This document shows, piece after piece, positions 34,181 through 46,256 of a DNA stretch of 64,000 bases. Numbering within the stretch: position 1 is the stretch's first letter; each line of letters begins with the position of its first letter. The position numbers and the translations under genes were made by a program. Source of the stretch: Ciona intestinalis (Eukaryota; Chordata; Ascidiacea; Phlebobranchia; Cionidae); the NCBI RefSeq assembly GCF_000224145.3, contig NC_020173.2, positions 3,635,620 to 3,699,619 of the forward strand, written 5' to 3'. Below the pieces are notes generated by a model. It had not been told where the DNA came from and did no database searches. It saw nothing but the letters and a program-made list of their open reading frames with translations.

Positions 34181-34367
34181 AGTAGGGTGGGGAATATGGG
34201 ACACTTTTTCACTCTATTTTCCAGTTCCTTCGGTAGTAAACACAGAACATTGATAGATTTATTAAACCGTCTCGCCACTCCCATAGACTATTTTTAATCG
34301 TTTAAAATACGATCAGGATATTTGGATATTACGTGCTTAAGTGTCCCGTCTTACCCCACCCCACTAT
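34181..34367 (+). mobile_element. MITE-like element, full copy
   Basis: Starts AGTAGGGTGGGGAATATGGG and ends GTGTCCCGTCTTACCCCACC, followed by CCACTATATA. It lies 36 bp after the ShKT stop codon, so may be part of the 3' UTR. Confidence 0.82.
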
Positions 34368-34961
34368 ATAGAAGTCTACCTAGTACTATACCCGGCATTG
34401 CTATATACTGGTAACACAACTCGTTATATATTAATCAATTATAATATACTGTATCATTAAGAACTGTGCTTGTTTATTGAGTGTGGAGACAACTATGTTA
34501 TATAACAGTTGTCTTATTGGTGGTAGCCTTAAGCATAAAACAGCTATTTTAAAACAATTTGCACAAAACAGTACAGTAAAAGTTGTAATTAAATTTTAAA
34601 TTGTATATTAGTTATTCAGGGTGGTATGCCATAAATAAGCAATGAGTTTGAGACCTAAATAGACATGGTTATAAGACTTAAAACACACCCAGGCTTGTTG
34701 AATATACCAAGAGCAGTTTGGAGCCAAACTAAAACAATTTTTACCATCCTAGTATTGTATTACATTGCATAGGATATCACCAAACATAAATTTGTAACTA
34801 TCCATCACATAAATTTTAGTTACATTAATAAATCGTTGTTCGTAATTGATGTATTAAATTATGTCACAGGCACTTTAAATAACTCCACATAGTTTAAAAC
34901 TAAACAGAAATAAAACAGTTCAGTGACTTAAAAATGAAGTAAACCATTAAACCAAAAGGAA
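34368..34961. other. Spacer between ShKT gene and DPH1 3' ends
   Basis: AT-rich, without an open frame or recognised repeat. It presumably holds the 3' UTRs of the two convergent genes. Confidence 0.5.
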
Positions 34962-36224
34962 TTAACTTTTAACCTTTTTATCACCATTTGAATTAAGTTT
35001 AGCTTTACTTTTACGCACAGGAACAGGGCGGTGAACTGAGTTATTAGGCGTCCATGCCCCACTGCTATCATTTGCATAAAAATCCATTGGATATATTTTC
35101 CTATACTCTGCTTTGTTTAGCGCTACGGAAGCCTCATATGGGTTGAGTAGCGGTTTATCAAAGGCAGTGCCCCAGTCTATGGATAATCTTGGGCAAGCGA
35201 TTTGAACCCAAGCATCTATACCTGGCATTAATTTCAGTTTATTCGGAAAGATCTCAGATAGAAGAACAGTTATAACAGATTTGCCTGAAGATTCAATTGA
35301 CTCCTTGAGGTAATTCATAACTTTTAGCGACCCTTGTCTTCCAAGAGTGCCTAAGATAATTGCCCATTTATCTGCTTTTGAGGCTCTGTCGATCTCAGAT
35401 TTCCTTGTTTTTAGCATGGTTTGATGGTCATATCTTTCTCTAGTAAACTTCTTACTGTAAGGATCATATGCATATGCAGGAATCTCAGGGTTGGAAATCA
35501 TAATGGATTCTAAATGGAAGCGCCCATCTCCTAAATAGATCAACGCATCCGCTTTAATTTCACCAAGTTTAGTGGATGTACACCCCAACACTTCACCAGG
35601 AGATAAAGGTTTACATTGTGGGATAACAACTTCAATTCCTTCACTTGCAAGTTCTTGTTTTGTTGATTGAACAGAAGTTATAAACTGCACAGTGCTCACC
35701 AGAACAATTTTTGAACCTTTTTCAAAATTTAATTTCACAGTTTCCACAAAGTGAGTGTTATCTATCTTTATATGAACAAACACGTACAGCATCTTCATAT
35801 CTGGCATGTTGTTAATAGGAACAAGACAACTGTGGCCATAATGAACCATGAAGTCACATCCCAATGCTCTTGCACTGTAGTCATCCACACAGCAAGCGCC
35901 ATAAGTAACATCACCCATTATCACAGTATCAGCGGTAGTAAAGGTCTCAACTATGTCAGATATAATACATGAAAACATGAGCAACCCTTCAGGGAACTGC
36001 AGAGCCACCCTTTTAGCTCCAGACTGCTGAACTCTCCATACAGTCTTGTAGATCTCAAATTCATAATTCTTTGGTAGAACAGACACAGCAAGTTGTAGCT
36101 TTGGGTCATTTAAAATTTCATCTGGCACCTTGTTGGGAATGTTTGCCCTTGAATTGGGACCAAATCTTTTTCGAATTGGGTTGGCTTTCACAACTGTAGT
36201 TACTTCAGCTTTGGTTGGCTCCAT
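34962..36224 (-). CDS. DPH1: Diphthamide biosynthesis protein 1 (Dph1), single exon
   Basis: Subunit of the Dph1-Dph2 radical-SAM iron-sulphur enzyme that transfers a 3-amino-3-carboxypropyl group to a histidine of elongation factor 2. The 420-residue frame is uninterrupted. Family landmarks: [62 protein letters not shown], and [10 protein letters not shown] near the end. The three cluster cysteines are those in YGACC, LGCTS and QIACPR. Start: ATG at 36224 gives MEPTKAEV; it follows an acceptor-like TTGTTTCAG by 29 nt. PPCDC ends only 101 bp upstream on the same strand, so this looks like the second gene of an operon. Length is close to human DPH1 (about 440). Confidence 0.95.
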   Translation of the reverse strand: MEPTKAEVTTVVKANPIRKRFGPNSRANIPNKVPDEILNDPKLQLAVSVLPKNYEFEIYKTVWRVQQSGAKRVALQFPEGLLMFSCIISDIVETFTTADTVIMGDVTYGACCVDDYSARALGCDFMVHYGHSCLVPINNMPDMKMLYVFVHIKIDNTHFVETVKLNFEKGSKIVLVSTVQFITSVQSTKQELASEGIEVVIPQCKPLSPGEVLGCTSTKLGEIKADALIYLGDGRFHLESIMISNPEIPAYAYDPYSKKFTRERYDHQTMLKTRKSEIDRASKADKWAIILGTLGRQGSLKVMNYLKESIESSGKSVITVLLSEIFPNKLKLMPGIDAWVQIACPRLSIDWGTAFDKPLLNPYEASVALNKAEYRKIYPMDFYANDSSGAWTPNNSVHRPVPVRKSKAKLNSNGDKKVKS

Positions 36225-36325
36225 TTCAGTTTTACTTATCTACCTCATTGTTCTGAAACAATAAATAATTTATAAAAATGCAGGTGGTAATGAACTAACA
36301 ATTTATTGCACATGATAAAATGCTC
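36225..36325 (-). promoter_or_regulatory. Intercistronic region with poly(A) signal and trans-splice-type acceptor
   Basis: Reading the minus strand from the PPCDC stop: AATAAA is at 36307-36302, 18 nt on, then a T-rich stretch ending TTATTGTTTCAG at 36253. The DPH1 ATG follows 28 nt later. The spacing of about 100 bp with a poly(A) signal followed by a lone acceptor is the layout known for tunicate operons processed by spliced-leader trans-splicing. Trans-splicing itself is inferred, not seen. Confidence 0.62.
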
Positions 36326-37076
36326 TTATGTACGTTGGTCACGGTTTATAATTTCCTCAGTGACTTCAACAATGGTATCCACACTACACATTGCCCCCAA
36401 TCCCTCATCACCACACACAAGCAACTTTGACACTGGTGGTACTTGCACATAACCCCACGACTCTAACACATCTATGTTCATTTTTGTTACTGGATGCTGC
36501 CACATCATTGTGTTCATGGCTGGGCAAAATATGAACGGCTTCTCCCCCACAGGCCACCCACGAGCAACACATGTCACCAAATTGTCACACACCCCACTGG
36601 ACAGTTTAGCTAATGTGTTAGCATCTAATGGGGCAATAATAAACACATCTGCCCATTTCCGCAGTTCTATATGAAGAACTGGGTCCCCACGTTTTTTCCA
36701 AGTGTCCCATTCTTGATTATCATCATAAACCTTAAGGAAATAATCAATGTTGAGGATTTGAATTTAGCTTAATGCCAATTTACAATAAAAATTGTGTATA
36801 CAGAAAATACCTAACCAACACCCAGCACAAAATTAGTATGCCTGCCACAGCCAAACTCTTTAAAAAAGCATCAAACATATTCAAAATACATTTGTAAACA
36901 TGAGCACCTGTCACCTCAACGTTAAGTGAAGTTTTTTCAAAGAAATGCTTTGCGTTTTCGGTGGTTACAACTCTCAATGTGCAGTTAGATACTTTACTTG
37001 ATTTTAATTTTTCCACCAATAAAGGTACTTTAATGGATGCCACGCTGCCAGTGCAACCAATTAATATATTCACCAT
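36326..37076 (-). CDS. PPCDC: Phosphopantothenoylcysteine decarboxylase, 2 coding exons
   Basis: Flavoprotein of coenzyme A synthesis that decarboxylates 4'-phosphopantothenoylcysteine in the cytosol. Exons 37076-36900 and 36730-36326 give 193 residues (human about 204). It opens MVNILIGCTGSVASIKVP, the FMN-binding strand-turn. Exon 2 continues VYDDNQEWDTWKKRGDPVLH, with the catalytic-histidine stretch DPVLHIELRKWAD, then APLDANTLAKLSSGVCDNL, the PAMNTMMW signature, and LLVCGDEGLGAM, which carries the conserved cysteine of the substrate clamp. The donor was placed after CAT so that TGAH joins VYDDN; reading through would add an unrelated tail and stop. First gene of the proposed PPCDC-DPH1 operon. 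Confidence 0.93.
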
Positions 37077-37947
37077 ATTTTACTTGATAACTTTCACGTT
37101 GCTTGTATAATTTTAAAGTCACGTAGGCTTTTAACAAAGTTATAACATTTCTATTGGTAGTTTTTATAAGATTTTGATTGCCATAGATATCATATACATT
37201 TTTAAAATAAGATGAGGGCGGGAAATATCTTGTTTGTTTTAAGAAAATGAATTCCAAATGTCGGAGTAAACAAAAGTAAGTAACTTATATCTTGCTCTGT
37301 TCTGTTGTTAATAACGTGTGCAGAGACGATAGTAGCGTTTCTTATGATTTACATCAGAGTCCGTATATAAACATGTTTATATACGGACTCTAATTGGTAT
37401 AATATAAGGACAAAATAACATATGCACAAATACAATGCTCCATTGCAAGATATTATATTATACTCTCACGTACTACTTTTCTGTACCAGGGCGTAATAAC
37501 TCAACATCACATATTAGCTCTATGTATTTATTTTAAATAACTTGGCAATAGTAGTAGGGTGTCATGGTCTAGGTACGGCTATGAACTGAAGTACAAAATC
37601 ATATAATGTCACAGTTGAACATTTCAGAAAAATCAGTAAATAAATAAATATTTTAATATAAAGGTGGGAAATATTTAAATATAAGGCTGGTACCGCACAT
37701 ATTCCAGTAAATAATGAGTTCAGTAAAAATTGATGGTAATCCAACAGACAAGAAACAAACATTTATGCTTACTGCCATAATGGTGTTCAGTATTGTGACA
37801 TTTAACACAAAATGAGTTAGTGCAGTGTAACAATACTGTAAAGTTCAATGAAGAATTTGCAAAACAACACAATGAAAACTAAACCTAAGTAAAAGCAGCG
37901 AATAGTTACGAATAAAAGCACTACCATGACACTAAAATATATAAAAC
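37077..37947. other. Spacer upstream of PPCDC, downstream of the GCNT gene
   Basis: It holds the PPCDC promoter region, the GCNT 3' UTR and a 36-bp perfect palindrome at 37356. I see no gene. Confidence 0.5.
37356..37391. repeat. Perfect 36-bp palindrome
   Basis: Left arm AGAGTCCGTATATAAACA is followed at once by its exact reverse complement, with no loop. The arm recurs in the ShKT intron at about 32900-32952, and a shorter GAGTCCGTATTTCTGATACG is at 57126. Confidence 0.92.
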
Positions 37948-40900
37948 TTATATAAAACCAACAGAGTTGTACTTTACTGCTTGACTTATAGTTTTATTTC
38001 TTAAAAAAATATCCAAACATTCAATTGCATAAGGATCTATATGACTATCAAACTTATTAGCAAATAAATGATGCTGTTGCAACAACCAACTCAGGTCTCC
38101 AACTCCCAACATACAGATTCCCCTGCTATAAACACCAGAGCATTTAGGATAGACCAATGTATCAAGCCCACCCCACTTTACAAGTTTCGTAATGGTCTGT
38201 AATTCATTTTGGTCATACTTGACATGAGGTGGAAAACTACCAGGTAATCTTGGGTAGTATCTTTGCAGTGTTGCCCACATATGCTCATCTGGTGAGTAAG
38301 TGTCTTTGTTCCATTTAAAGAATTTCTGAACCTCTGAATCTGTGATATAACGGACAAATGTACAAATTTAATGGGATAATTTAACAGAAATAATATATAA
38401 AGCGTATCTAGACTTTTTAATTGTAGTGTGAGAAGCTATGAGTGTTGTGTGTTTCCAAAAGGTGGTGCAAACTATAAAAGTTTAAGCACCCGTGCTACGA
38501 AATCTGCTAATAGCTAATTAAGCTCATAATTTCGGTGTTCAACTATTATTCCCATTGTGTTATTTTGGTATGAATAATGTAAAGAAACAGGTGCCACTGA
38601 TTAACATACCTGTCATAATAAACTCTACTGCCTGACGTTTTAATACATAATAAGCACTTCCAATGAACATGGGAATATCCAACGGTGACGGTTCCTTTTT
38701 TATGTTAGTTTTATCCATTACGACATAATCGCCTTGCGTGTCGGGAAGCACAAAGTGGTATTCGTATCTAAATTACAATTTTCATCATTATCATTAAATT
38801 AATATAAATTTAAATAATGCAACGTTTTGTTTTATTAGAACAATTCTAATAAACCATTTTATATTGAGGATCAATATGTGTTTTAATTTGATACATTTGT
38901 TTATGCTGGTGTATTAAATATATTGCAAGTAAAGCTAACAAGCTTAAATTAAGTACATAGAACAAATTTTCCAGAACAGCATTTTCCAGTTTTTTGTATG
39001 TTTTTTTTAGGTATTTTACAGTTCTTACCTTTTCGTTTTATGGGGTGGGGGAATGACAGACTCCATGCTATTGTATCCATACAAGTTTTTTAAACTTCTT
39101 ACCACTTCGAAGTTGGTTTTAAGTGGGAACTCTGCCCCACACAGATTGATTACATACCTCCATTGAACTTGCTCCTTTCTGGGAAAAAAAGTAAAAAATT
39201 AAGCAGTGAATAAACAAACGTACAAAGTTGTTTGTTGTGGCGGAGCTCTCTAGATGGTATGACACGGTGGTCGTGTTTCGTGCACGTTTTGGTCTACATT
39301 ATATCGATAACTACTGGCGCCTCTTATCGGCATCCAACTATATAACACAGACATGTGTTTTGGCTCCATTTTGGGGCACTACAAAAGAAAAGTATAAAAC
39401 AGTCTAAACGTTTCTCAGAACCAGCGTTTTTACATTACAAACGTATACGATTACCGACCTGTCAATCAAATTGTGCATACAATTTAGATCCGCTTGAACA
39501 CGGCTCCAGTGCGTATAATGAACCTCAGTTAAATTACTCGGAACGAACACATTTTGGAAACATCCTGAAATTTTCCGAACACTGGCTTGAAACTCTTGCG
39601 AAGATTTTCGATCAACGTGTACGCAGTATATGTTCTGGGGGCGGTATATTGCACGCAGCAACCGTTCCATAGCAGCAATGTTTCTGTGAACAAATGTTAC
39701 TTAATTATCCTCAGCAGGTAGCCGGGCAACTCAGTGGTTATACAGACTCTTGTTAATTGTTTAAAATACGATCAGAATATTTGGACATTATGTGCTAAAG
39801 GTGTCCCATCTTTCCCATCCTACTATATATGTAACACCGAGTTTTCCATTTCACACACCTTCGATTATGAGTTACCACGTTCGTTACTTGGTGGGCCATT
39901 ATTATATTCTGTAAAGCTAACAATTTGGACAGCTCATTGGGGACTCTTGCCCCAAAACGCACACGCCCACAATGGTGATACAGCAGCATTGACCGAATGA
40001 CCGGTATCGGTTGAATAAGATTCCGTAGCCGTTAACAACCCAACCGGCAGTTAGACTCGAACAACCTAACATTACTGAAGTGAAATTGGTCTAGGCTAAA
40101 GTCGCTGCGCAACCGCAATGCGCGGTAGTTGCCTATTAGTCTGGTTCAATAAGGACGTTGGTGAATACGCGCGGTTTCCCATATAGATGTGAATTGAATT
40201 ACGCCTTCGGCATAAAACTATACCGCGAGCAGCAGAGTTTTAGTGTAATTTAAAATGGGAATCCTAACTTATATAAACGCCTGTAAAAAGTGATTGGTGT
40301 ATTTTTGTTTGTTGACTCTTTGTAAAACGACCTATAAAAATATTGTGTCGGTAAAATACAATTTAATTTCAATATTAAAACGATTGTTCTGTTATTTCTC
40401 TAAGAACAACCAAAGAAACACGATTTTTCGTCAAACAATTCAAATTATACCGACCAGGCGACCATGCAATTTTACTTAAAAGTCTTAGAAATGATTTCCT
40501 GGCAAAATAAAGTTTACGTAGGTTCACTAAAACTGACATTTCTACTGCCCTGCCGCGAGGCATTATTAGAAAACGTTAATGATTTCAAAAGTAGTAGCAG
40601 TATATTTTATATAGTACTGTGGGGGGAGATAGGACACTTTTGATGCATTATATCCAAATAACCTGATCGTGTTTTAAACAATCAACAACGGTTTGTGGGA
40701 GTAGTGAGGATACGGTTTTATAATTCTTTGAATGTGCTTTGTTTACTACCAAATGGAACGAAAAATAGAATGAAAAGGTGTCATGTTTCCACTCTCCTTT
40801 CTCGTCCTATTTAGTAGTAATCAAATATTTACAGAATTATATCACCGCATCACGCGACTCGAATAAAAGAGTGTTGTTAATTATTTAAAACACGATCAAT

Positions 40901-42441
40901 AAATAAAGGATTTAGGTTCTAATAGTTTTGCCCCACAGTAATACAGTAGGGTGGGGGAAGACGGGACACCTATTGACTTACGTATGTACAGTTAAAATAT
41001 AAGCAATCGGGTAATTCGATTCTTCTGTTGTAAGAGCGGATGTGACGTAATTCCTTTCTCGTTTGAATCGCGTGCAGTTGTCAGCAAGTTGTATTAAACT
41101 TCCACCAAAGTTTTCGAACTGATTACGTCGATCTTCGAATAGCTGAAGACCAAAATATGCGTTAAAGTTAAGGATTTGTCCATCAACAGTCTATTAACGA
41201 ATCCTGAAACACAAGAGTTGGCCCTTTACCCCATTTTGATGCTAATATTAACTAAAACTAATACGATTCCTACCGTATAATATTGTACATAGCTTCACCT
41301 TTGACTTTAGCTCTAAGGATTTTAGTCTAGCGGCAACGATTGCTTCGTCTCTTCCTTCCAATACGCCTTTGCAATCCAAATATGGGAGCAATGGATTTGG
41401 CTCGATTCTGAATTCTTCAAAGTTGTTTTCATGGTGTGTTGTGTTTCTGTGGGCGGGTATCTAAATATGCGTAATAGGTTGTTATAACTTATCAATATGC
41501 TGCTTAGATTTTTTATACACATAATATCCAAATAACCCGATCGTGTTTTAAAATTGAAAATATTACCAACGGTTTGTTGAAGTCGTGAGGATACTGTTTG
41601 TGACGTAATCCGGATACTTCGCCGGCCTCAATTAATGCGTATATAAATTATCCTGTTTATACTTAAACTCGTAAAAGTGTCTTTGAATTTTCCACCTTAT
41701 ATATTCTGCTACATAAAGTACAAAATATAATGTAATGTGCGGTGTACGATCTTAGACTGTAGTTTATAGGATCGTAATTTTTGCAAGCTTAGGGCTAATA
41801 ACGACGAACTTACGTTTAAATTCATTGTAGCTTCATAATCATTTCCTTCGGTTGGTCGTAACCTAGAAAAACGTAAGGATTTTTAACTAAATCACAGTAG
41901 TTCGCTGTATAAATTAGCAGGTTTGGGACACCTTATCATTTTATTTTCTTGTTCCATTTGGTAGTAAACAAAAAAATCAAATAATCATATATAAAACCGT
42001 CAAATAATTCAAATAATCATATATAAAACCGTTTAATGAATTATAAAACCGTTTCTTCACGACTTACACAGACTGTTGTTAATTGTTTAAAACACGATCA
42101 GGCTATTTGGATATCATGTGTTAAAGGTGTCCCATCTCCCCCCACCTTACTATATAACACTTGTGTTTCAATCTTCTCGTGTTTTCGATAACGTGATATA
42201 TAACTTACTTATTGAATTGTTCAAAAACGTTCCGTTCTTTTTCCTTTTTTTCGATTTGTTTGTGGGTAGTAGTGTTGTCTTCTTTTACCATCATTAATAA
42301 TAAAGAACCAAATATCCATAGCGACAACGTCACGTAAAAACAACGCGTTAAGAATTTCACTCCACGACGATTTCGGCTGTTTAGACAAAAGTCACATTCA
42401 ATAAACGAACAAACTTGGTTACCATTGATACCAAGCGCCAT
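37948..42441 (-). CDS. Core-2 type beta-1,6-N-acetylglucosaminyltransferase (GCNT family), 8 exons
   Basis: Type II Golgi glycosyltransferase (GT14) that adds branching GlcNAc to O- or I-type glycans. Exons: 42441-42209, 41862-41814, 41460-41274, 41132-40982, 39683-39459, 39178-39029, 38767-38610, 38339-37948; 514 residues in frame. A membrane anchor lies at residues about 32-52 ([18 protein letters not shown]). The GT14 core has [69 protein letters not shown] and [12 protein letters not shown], the last holding the likely catalytic Glu. It ends with [20 protein letters not shown]. It matches GCNT1/3/4 in order and spacing; which paralogue is unclear. The first reading-frame start at 42453 is GTG, so the ATG at 42441 is preferred. 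The acceptor of exon 4 (TTCGAAG) was chosen for frame and is the least certain junction. Confidence 0.87.
39743..39827 (+). mobile_element. MITE-like element, 3' half
   Basis: It has TTGTTAATTGTTTAAAATAC, GATCAGAATATTTGG and GGTGTCCCATCTTTCCCATC. In a GCNT intron. Confidence 0.7.
40613..40976. mobile_element. Cluster of three MITE-like copies beside GCNT exon 4
   Basis: A near-full reverse copy (40613-40800) is followed by an internal forward piece (about 40800-40940) and by a forward 5' end beginning CAGTAGGGTGGGGGAAGACG (about 40944-40973). The last piece stops within about 10 bp of the GCNT exon 4 donor. Confidence 0.7.
41518..41600 (-). mobile_element. MITE-like element fragment
   Basis: Contains ATATCCAAATAACCCGATCG, TGTTTTAAAATTG and CAACGGTTTGTTGAAGTCG, the reverse of the family interior. 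In a GCNT intron. Confidence 0.6.
41921..42155 (+). mobile_element. MITE-like element with a small internal duplication
   Basis: It has TTTGGTAGTAAACAAAAAAA, TTTAAAACACGATCAGGCTA and ends GGTGTCCCATCTCCCCCCAC. A block AAATAATCATATATAAAACC is present twice in tandem (about 41975-42030), making this copy longer than its kin. Confidence 0.7.
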
Positions 42442-45400
42442 GTCAAAAACCACCTTAACCTGTAAAAAATAAACAGATAAGATTTTTTTAAACTACGTTT
42501 AGTAAAAATCGTTCAGGTATGCCGCGAAGTTTTCACTAATGCACAAGATGTAGTTTCGCATGCGTTGTTTATACTGTATAATCTAAGATTCCAAAATTTG
42601 CTGCGCTGTAAAGAGATCTGAGAATTCAATTGTGCCGTAAGCCTGAAAGGGCTGAGAACCCATATGTTTATAAACAGGATGTTAAGTTGTTTCATTCAGG
42701 GCCTACATTTGCCCAAAAACAACGCAGACCTACCAAAACCACTAAACAGGGGTCACACATGTTATATCGACCGAAACAGGTTTCAAGAATGCCTGAACAG
42801 TTTAATAGCCCTGTGTGTTAAATGTATCCTCAGAACATCGAAAGTCGTCTTAGAACCACCATATGCCGCGGTTTAGACGACGTATGGATACTGATTTAAA
42901 TGAAATCAACATAAATTAAAGCAAATAAAATGTTAATATACTTTTTTAGACAACTGAACGAAATTGACTGATACATTTTATTCAACAATGAGTCATAGCT
43001 TGTCAGGACAGCTGAAAATAAAAACAATCACGCGCCCAGCACTGAAATCAATTAATTATTTCCGACTGGCCTATTGTTTAAATTAGGGCGCGATTTTACG
43101 CACGATCGCAGTATTGTTATATAGTGGCCTATGTTTGTTTAACCTTGTGTCAAGTTACTGACAGTAACTTGTTCGATAGTATTATTTCTTACACTGATGG
43201 ACAAAGTTACTGTCTCGATGCGTGAGATACTACTCTTACTCAGCAGATGTTTCGGACAGGAACTTAGTGAAGAGTCCAACTCACACTGATAAAGAACCGA
43301 GTTACTGTCTGGTTTTCACTTACCATCATTAGCAGGGGCCACGGCTTTCATTCATTGTCTAGTTCTTAGTCAGCAACTTTTATTCAACGCGATTTAACAA
43401 TTCATTACACTGTCAGCAACTTCCGCTTATTGTTTGACAATACCGATTTTCCATTACAGCGAACACGCAAGTACCCATGAGCATAACATGAGTAAAACCT
43501 TCCATAGTCAAATAACTCTTTGGTCACCTTTGTTTGCTGCACACCAAAAGACTCACATTTCACACAACACATTCCGACCCTATTCATTCGTTTCGCGGCT
43601 TTGGAAGTGCGCTGCAGAAAATAATTTCAACGACCCTTGTTTAAACAGGGTTAAGAAGCGTGTATCAAACTGGCAAACAAAGCAGTGATGCGTCCCTAAT
43701 TAGACGAAACGAGATCTCTTGTTAATTCTCTAAATAATTCCTGGTTGCCCCAAAATATACGCGTTTAAAGAAATTCGCCTTTCGTGCCGTGAAGTTCAAG
43801 AATCTAAAACTTGTAGAACGGATAATAGCGTACGCGTCTATTCTGCAATTGTGACGTCACACACGAACTCTCGACTGCGTTCAAGCGCCTTTGTTAAGAA
43901 AATAGAACGCATCTTCTGCCATAAGTGGTCTACATATATAACCCAAACTGACAGCTCTGCCTGTATAAGCGTCGTCAACGTCAATCAAAGTTTAGACATA
44001 ACCCAACCAACAATTATTTGTCAGGGCCCGATCTAATCTCTGTAACTTAACCACGTAACTTAAATCACCCACGCTTCCATCGCTGTGGTGATTATCAACT
44101 CTCTGAAGGTATACTGAGATTCCTATATCCGGGTTATTGTTATGGTAGTGGACCGCTCAGTATCCAAAAGTTTTTATTCCCACAGTACTAACACTGGACT
44201 GTTACTTTCTTTCATACCTCAAACAAAAACTTACATTTATTCTCGAAGTGCGAAACTGTTTTGACAATGATGTAATATCCGGTTACTTCCTTAACGCTAT
44301 TTAACAGATTTCTGCATAAAATGACGTCATATTTCTTGCAGCAACATGACGTCATGTATAAGTGTTTAAACAATCTTGGTTCAAGTTATACCTGCTGTAC
44401 TATATCTCCTGTTTTTTTTTTTGTTAATAGCGTATCGACTTGTATCTTTTACTAATTAGTAACTGTCCCTTTAAGCTATTTATTATATACTTAATTTGTG
44501 GGTGAAGTCGTCTTGACACGGAAGACCTGTCCTGTTTTGTGACCTTTCATGTAAAAGCTAAAAGCTAAGTTATCGAATAGCTGCTTGGTTCTAGTACGCG
44601 CACACACACACAGTGAGTGACGTCATGCTGTTTGCTCAACCACTCTGTTTGCTTTCACGACAGAAATGTTGACTGTCGAACTAAAGCAAACGAGGTCATT
44701 TGAATATTTATAGCACGTTATTATACTCGTTAATATTGCTTGCTAGAGTCTTTCAAAGAACTTGACGCAGAGTATAAAGTATATAGCCGAAGTTCTGATA
44801 CTTTTTAAAAGCCAAGCCACATTCAGGCCTATGTATCTGATAAAATAGTCCCGTTTTCGCTGAAAACCTGAGCCTGATTAACTTCACGCACATGAATCAC
44901 AGCATAGACTGAGGAACTGCTGTTCTATAGCAGCTGTAGTTCAACGTACTGTCTTTGTTTAATTACGCAGAAAACCGGTATATATTTATTGTAAACGAAT
45001 AACATCATAAACTTCAGAAAGAGTTAGTTTTCAGGACAATTGCTTTTCTGAACAAATCCTACTGTAAACGTATTTTCTACTTTATTTTTATAAACCGATT
45101 TTATAGATCGTTTTACGTGTGTTTAATCGGCGCGTATCGAATAGCGTATTCTACATAACTTTTTTATGGCGTACGTAGTTAATTATCTGTCCTTTTTACA
45201 AGCTCTCTACCTCAATTTTATTGTGACTTGGTGAATAATATAGCTTGTTCTATCTGCCTAATAAGTTATTCGTGAGCGGATAACAATTCGGTAACACTGG
45301 TGTCAAGTTGAAAAACACTGTAAAATACCCTCGATTGCTTACGGTTCATGGTTACGTGTTGTATGGCCAAGAACAAACAACAGCAGTTAAAGTATCGGCC

Positions 45401-46256
45401 GCCCTATACCGACTCCATGATAAGATATATTCGGTACATTAATAATTCACTCGCTCACAGCAAACGTTGAATTATTTAAATATGTCGGTCGGTGTTACAC
45501 TTACTTCGATTTTAATTAAAAATTGCAGTATATGGGTATAATGCATATACATTTATTTTCCTCTCGAAGTAGCTACACATTTATTTATCGCTTACTTTAA
45601 ATATACGCGATAACAGGGGTCATAAAACGCCAGCCGTTGAACACGATCCTTTTTTATGCAAATATGTGTTAATTAAGTAAACCGACAGTCGTTGAAACGG
45701 TTATATATATTTTAATGTATATGCAAATTTTCTATCATAAAATAGAGAAATTCTTTCTATGTATAGCCCAAAAATAGCCTGCTTTAAATTCGTGACGTAA
45801 TAAAACATGGTATTGATTGGATTCAAAGCAGCAGACGTAACCACATTTCTTGGAAAGTATATTGATTTTATAAAAGAGATTTTGCACCGGTTACACGTAT
45901 TTTTATGTTATAGATGTATTTACAAATATGAAACGAAAACGGCCATAAAATGAATTACACAATATTATAATTTAGGGCATCAATTTGTAAGATTATAAAT
46001 ATGACGTGTACACACTAGTAAGGGCAATCAGTATCAATATATACACAAAACAAAGTCGCAAGCATTAAATTTTAAAGTAAAAAAATAACTTTGCGGGAAA
46101 TTTAACTGAACTTGATTTTCGTGTTTTGTTTCTATATAACTGAGTATGCTTATAGTCAAGCGTTAACAATATCCAATTAGAGTGTTTCACCAAACACCCG
46201 GTGTTATACAATAGACCTACAGGGACAAAAATGTTTTATATTTAATGTAGAACTTG
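42442..46256. other. Gene-poor 3.8 kb between GCNT and the Cys-rich gene
   Basis: Only short open frames occur, none with recognisable domains. Four exact TGACGTCA octamers are present (43852, 44322, 44347, 44618), and a (CA)n stretch precedes the last. Conserved regulatory DNA is possible but cannot be shown from sequence alone. Confidence 0.45.

Noticed and set aside
37356-37391. Palindrome as a microRNA hairpin
   Set aside because: The arms are only 18 bp with no loop, which does not fit a precursor microRNA.
42630-42876. Two overlapping short plus-strand frames upstream of the GCNT gene
   Set aside because: No signal peptide, domain or splice-consistent extension; probably chance frames.
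43434-43688. An 84-codon plus-strand frame with RPYSFVSRLWKCAAENNF, faintly like the tail of a LINE reverse transcriptase
   Set aside because: No catalytic motif, no neighbouring reverse-transcriptase or endonuclease sequence and no poly(A) or repeat end; too little to call.
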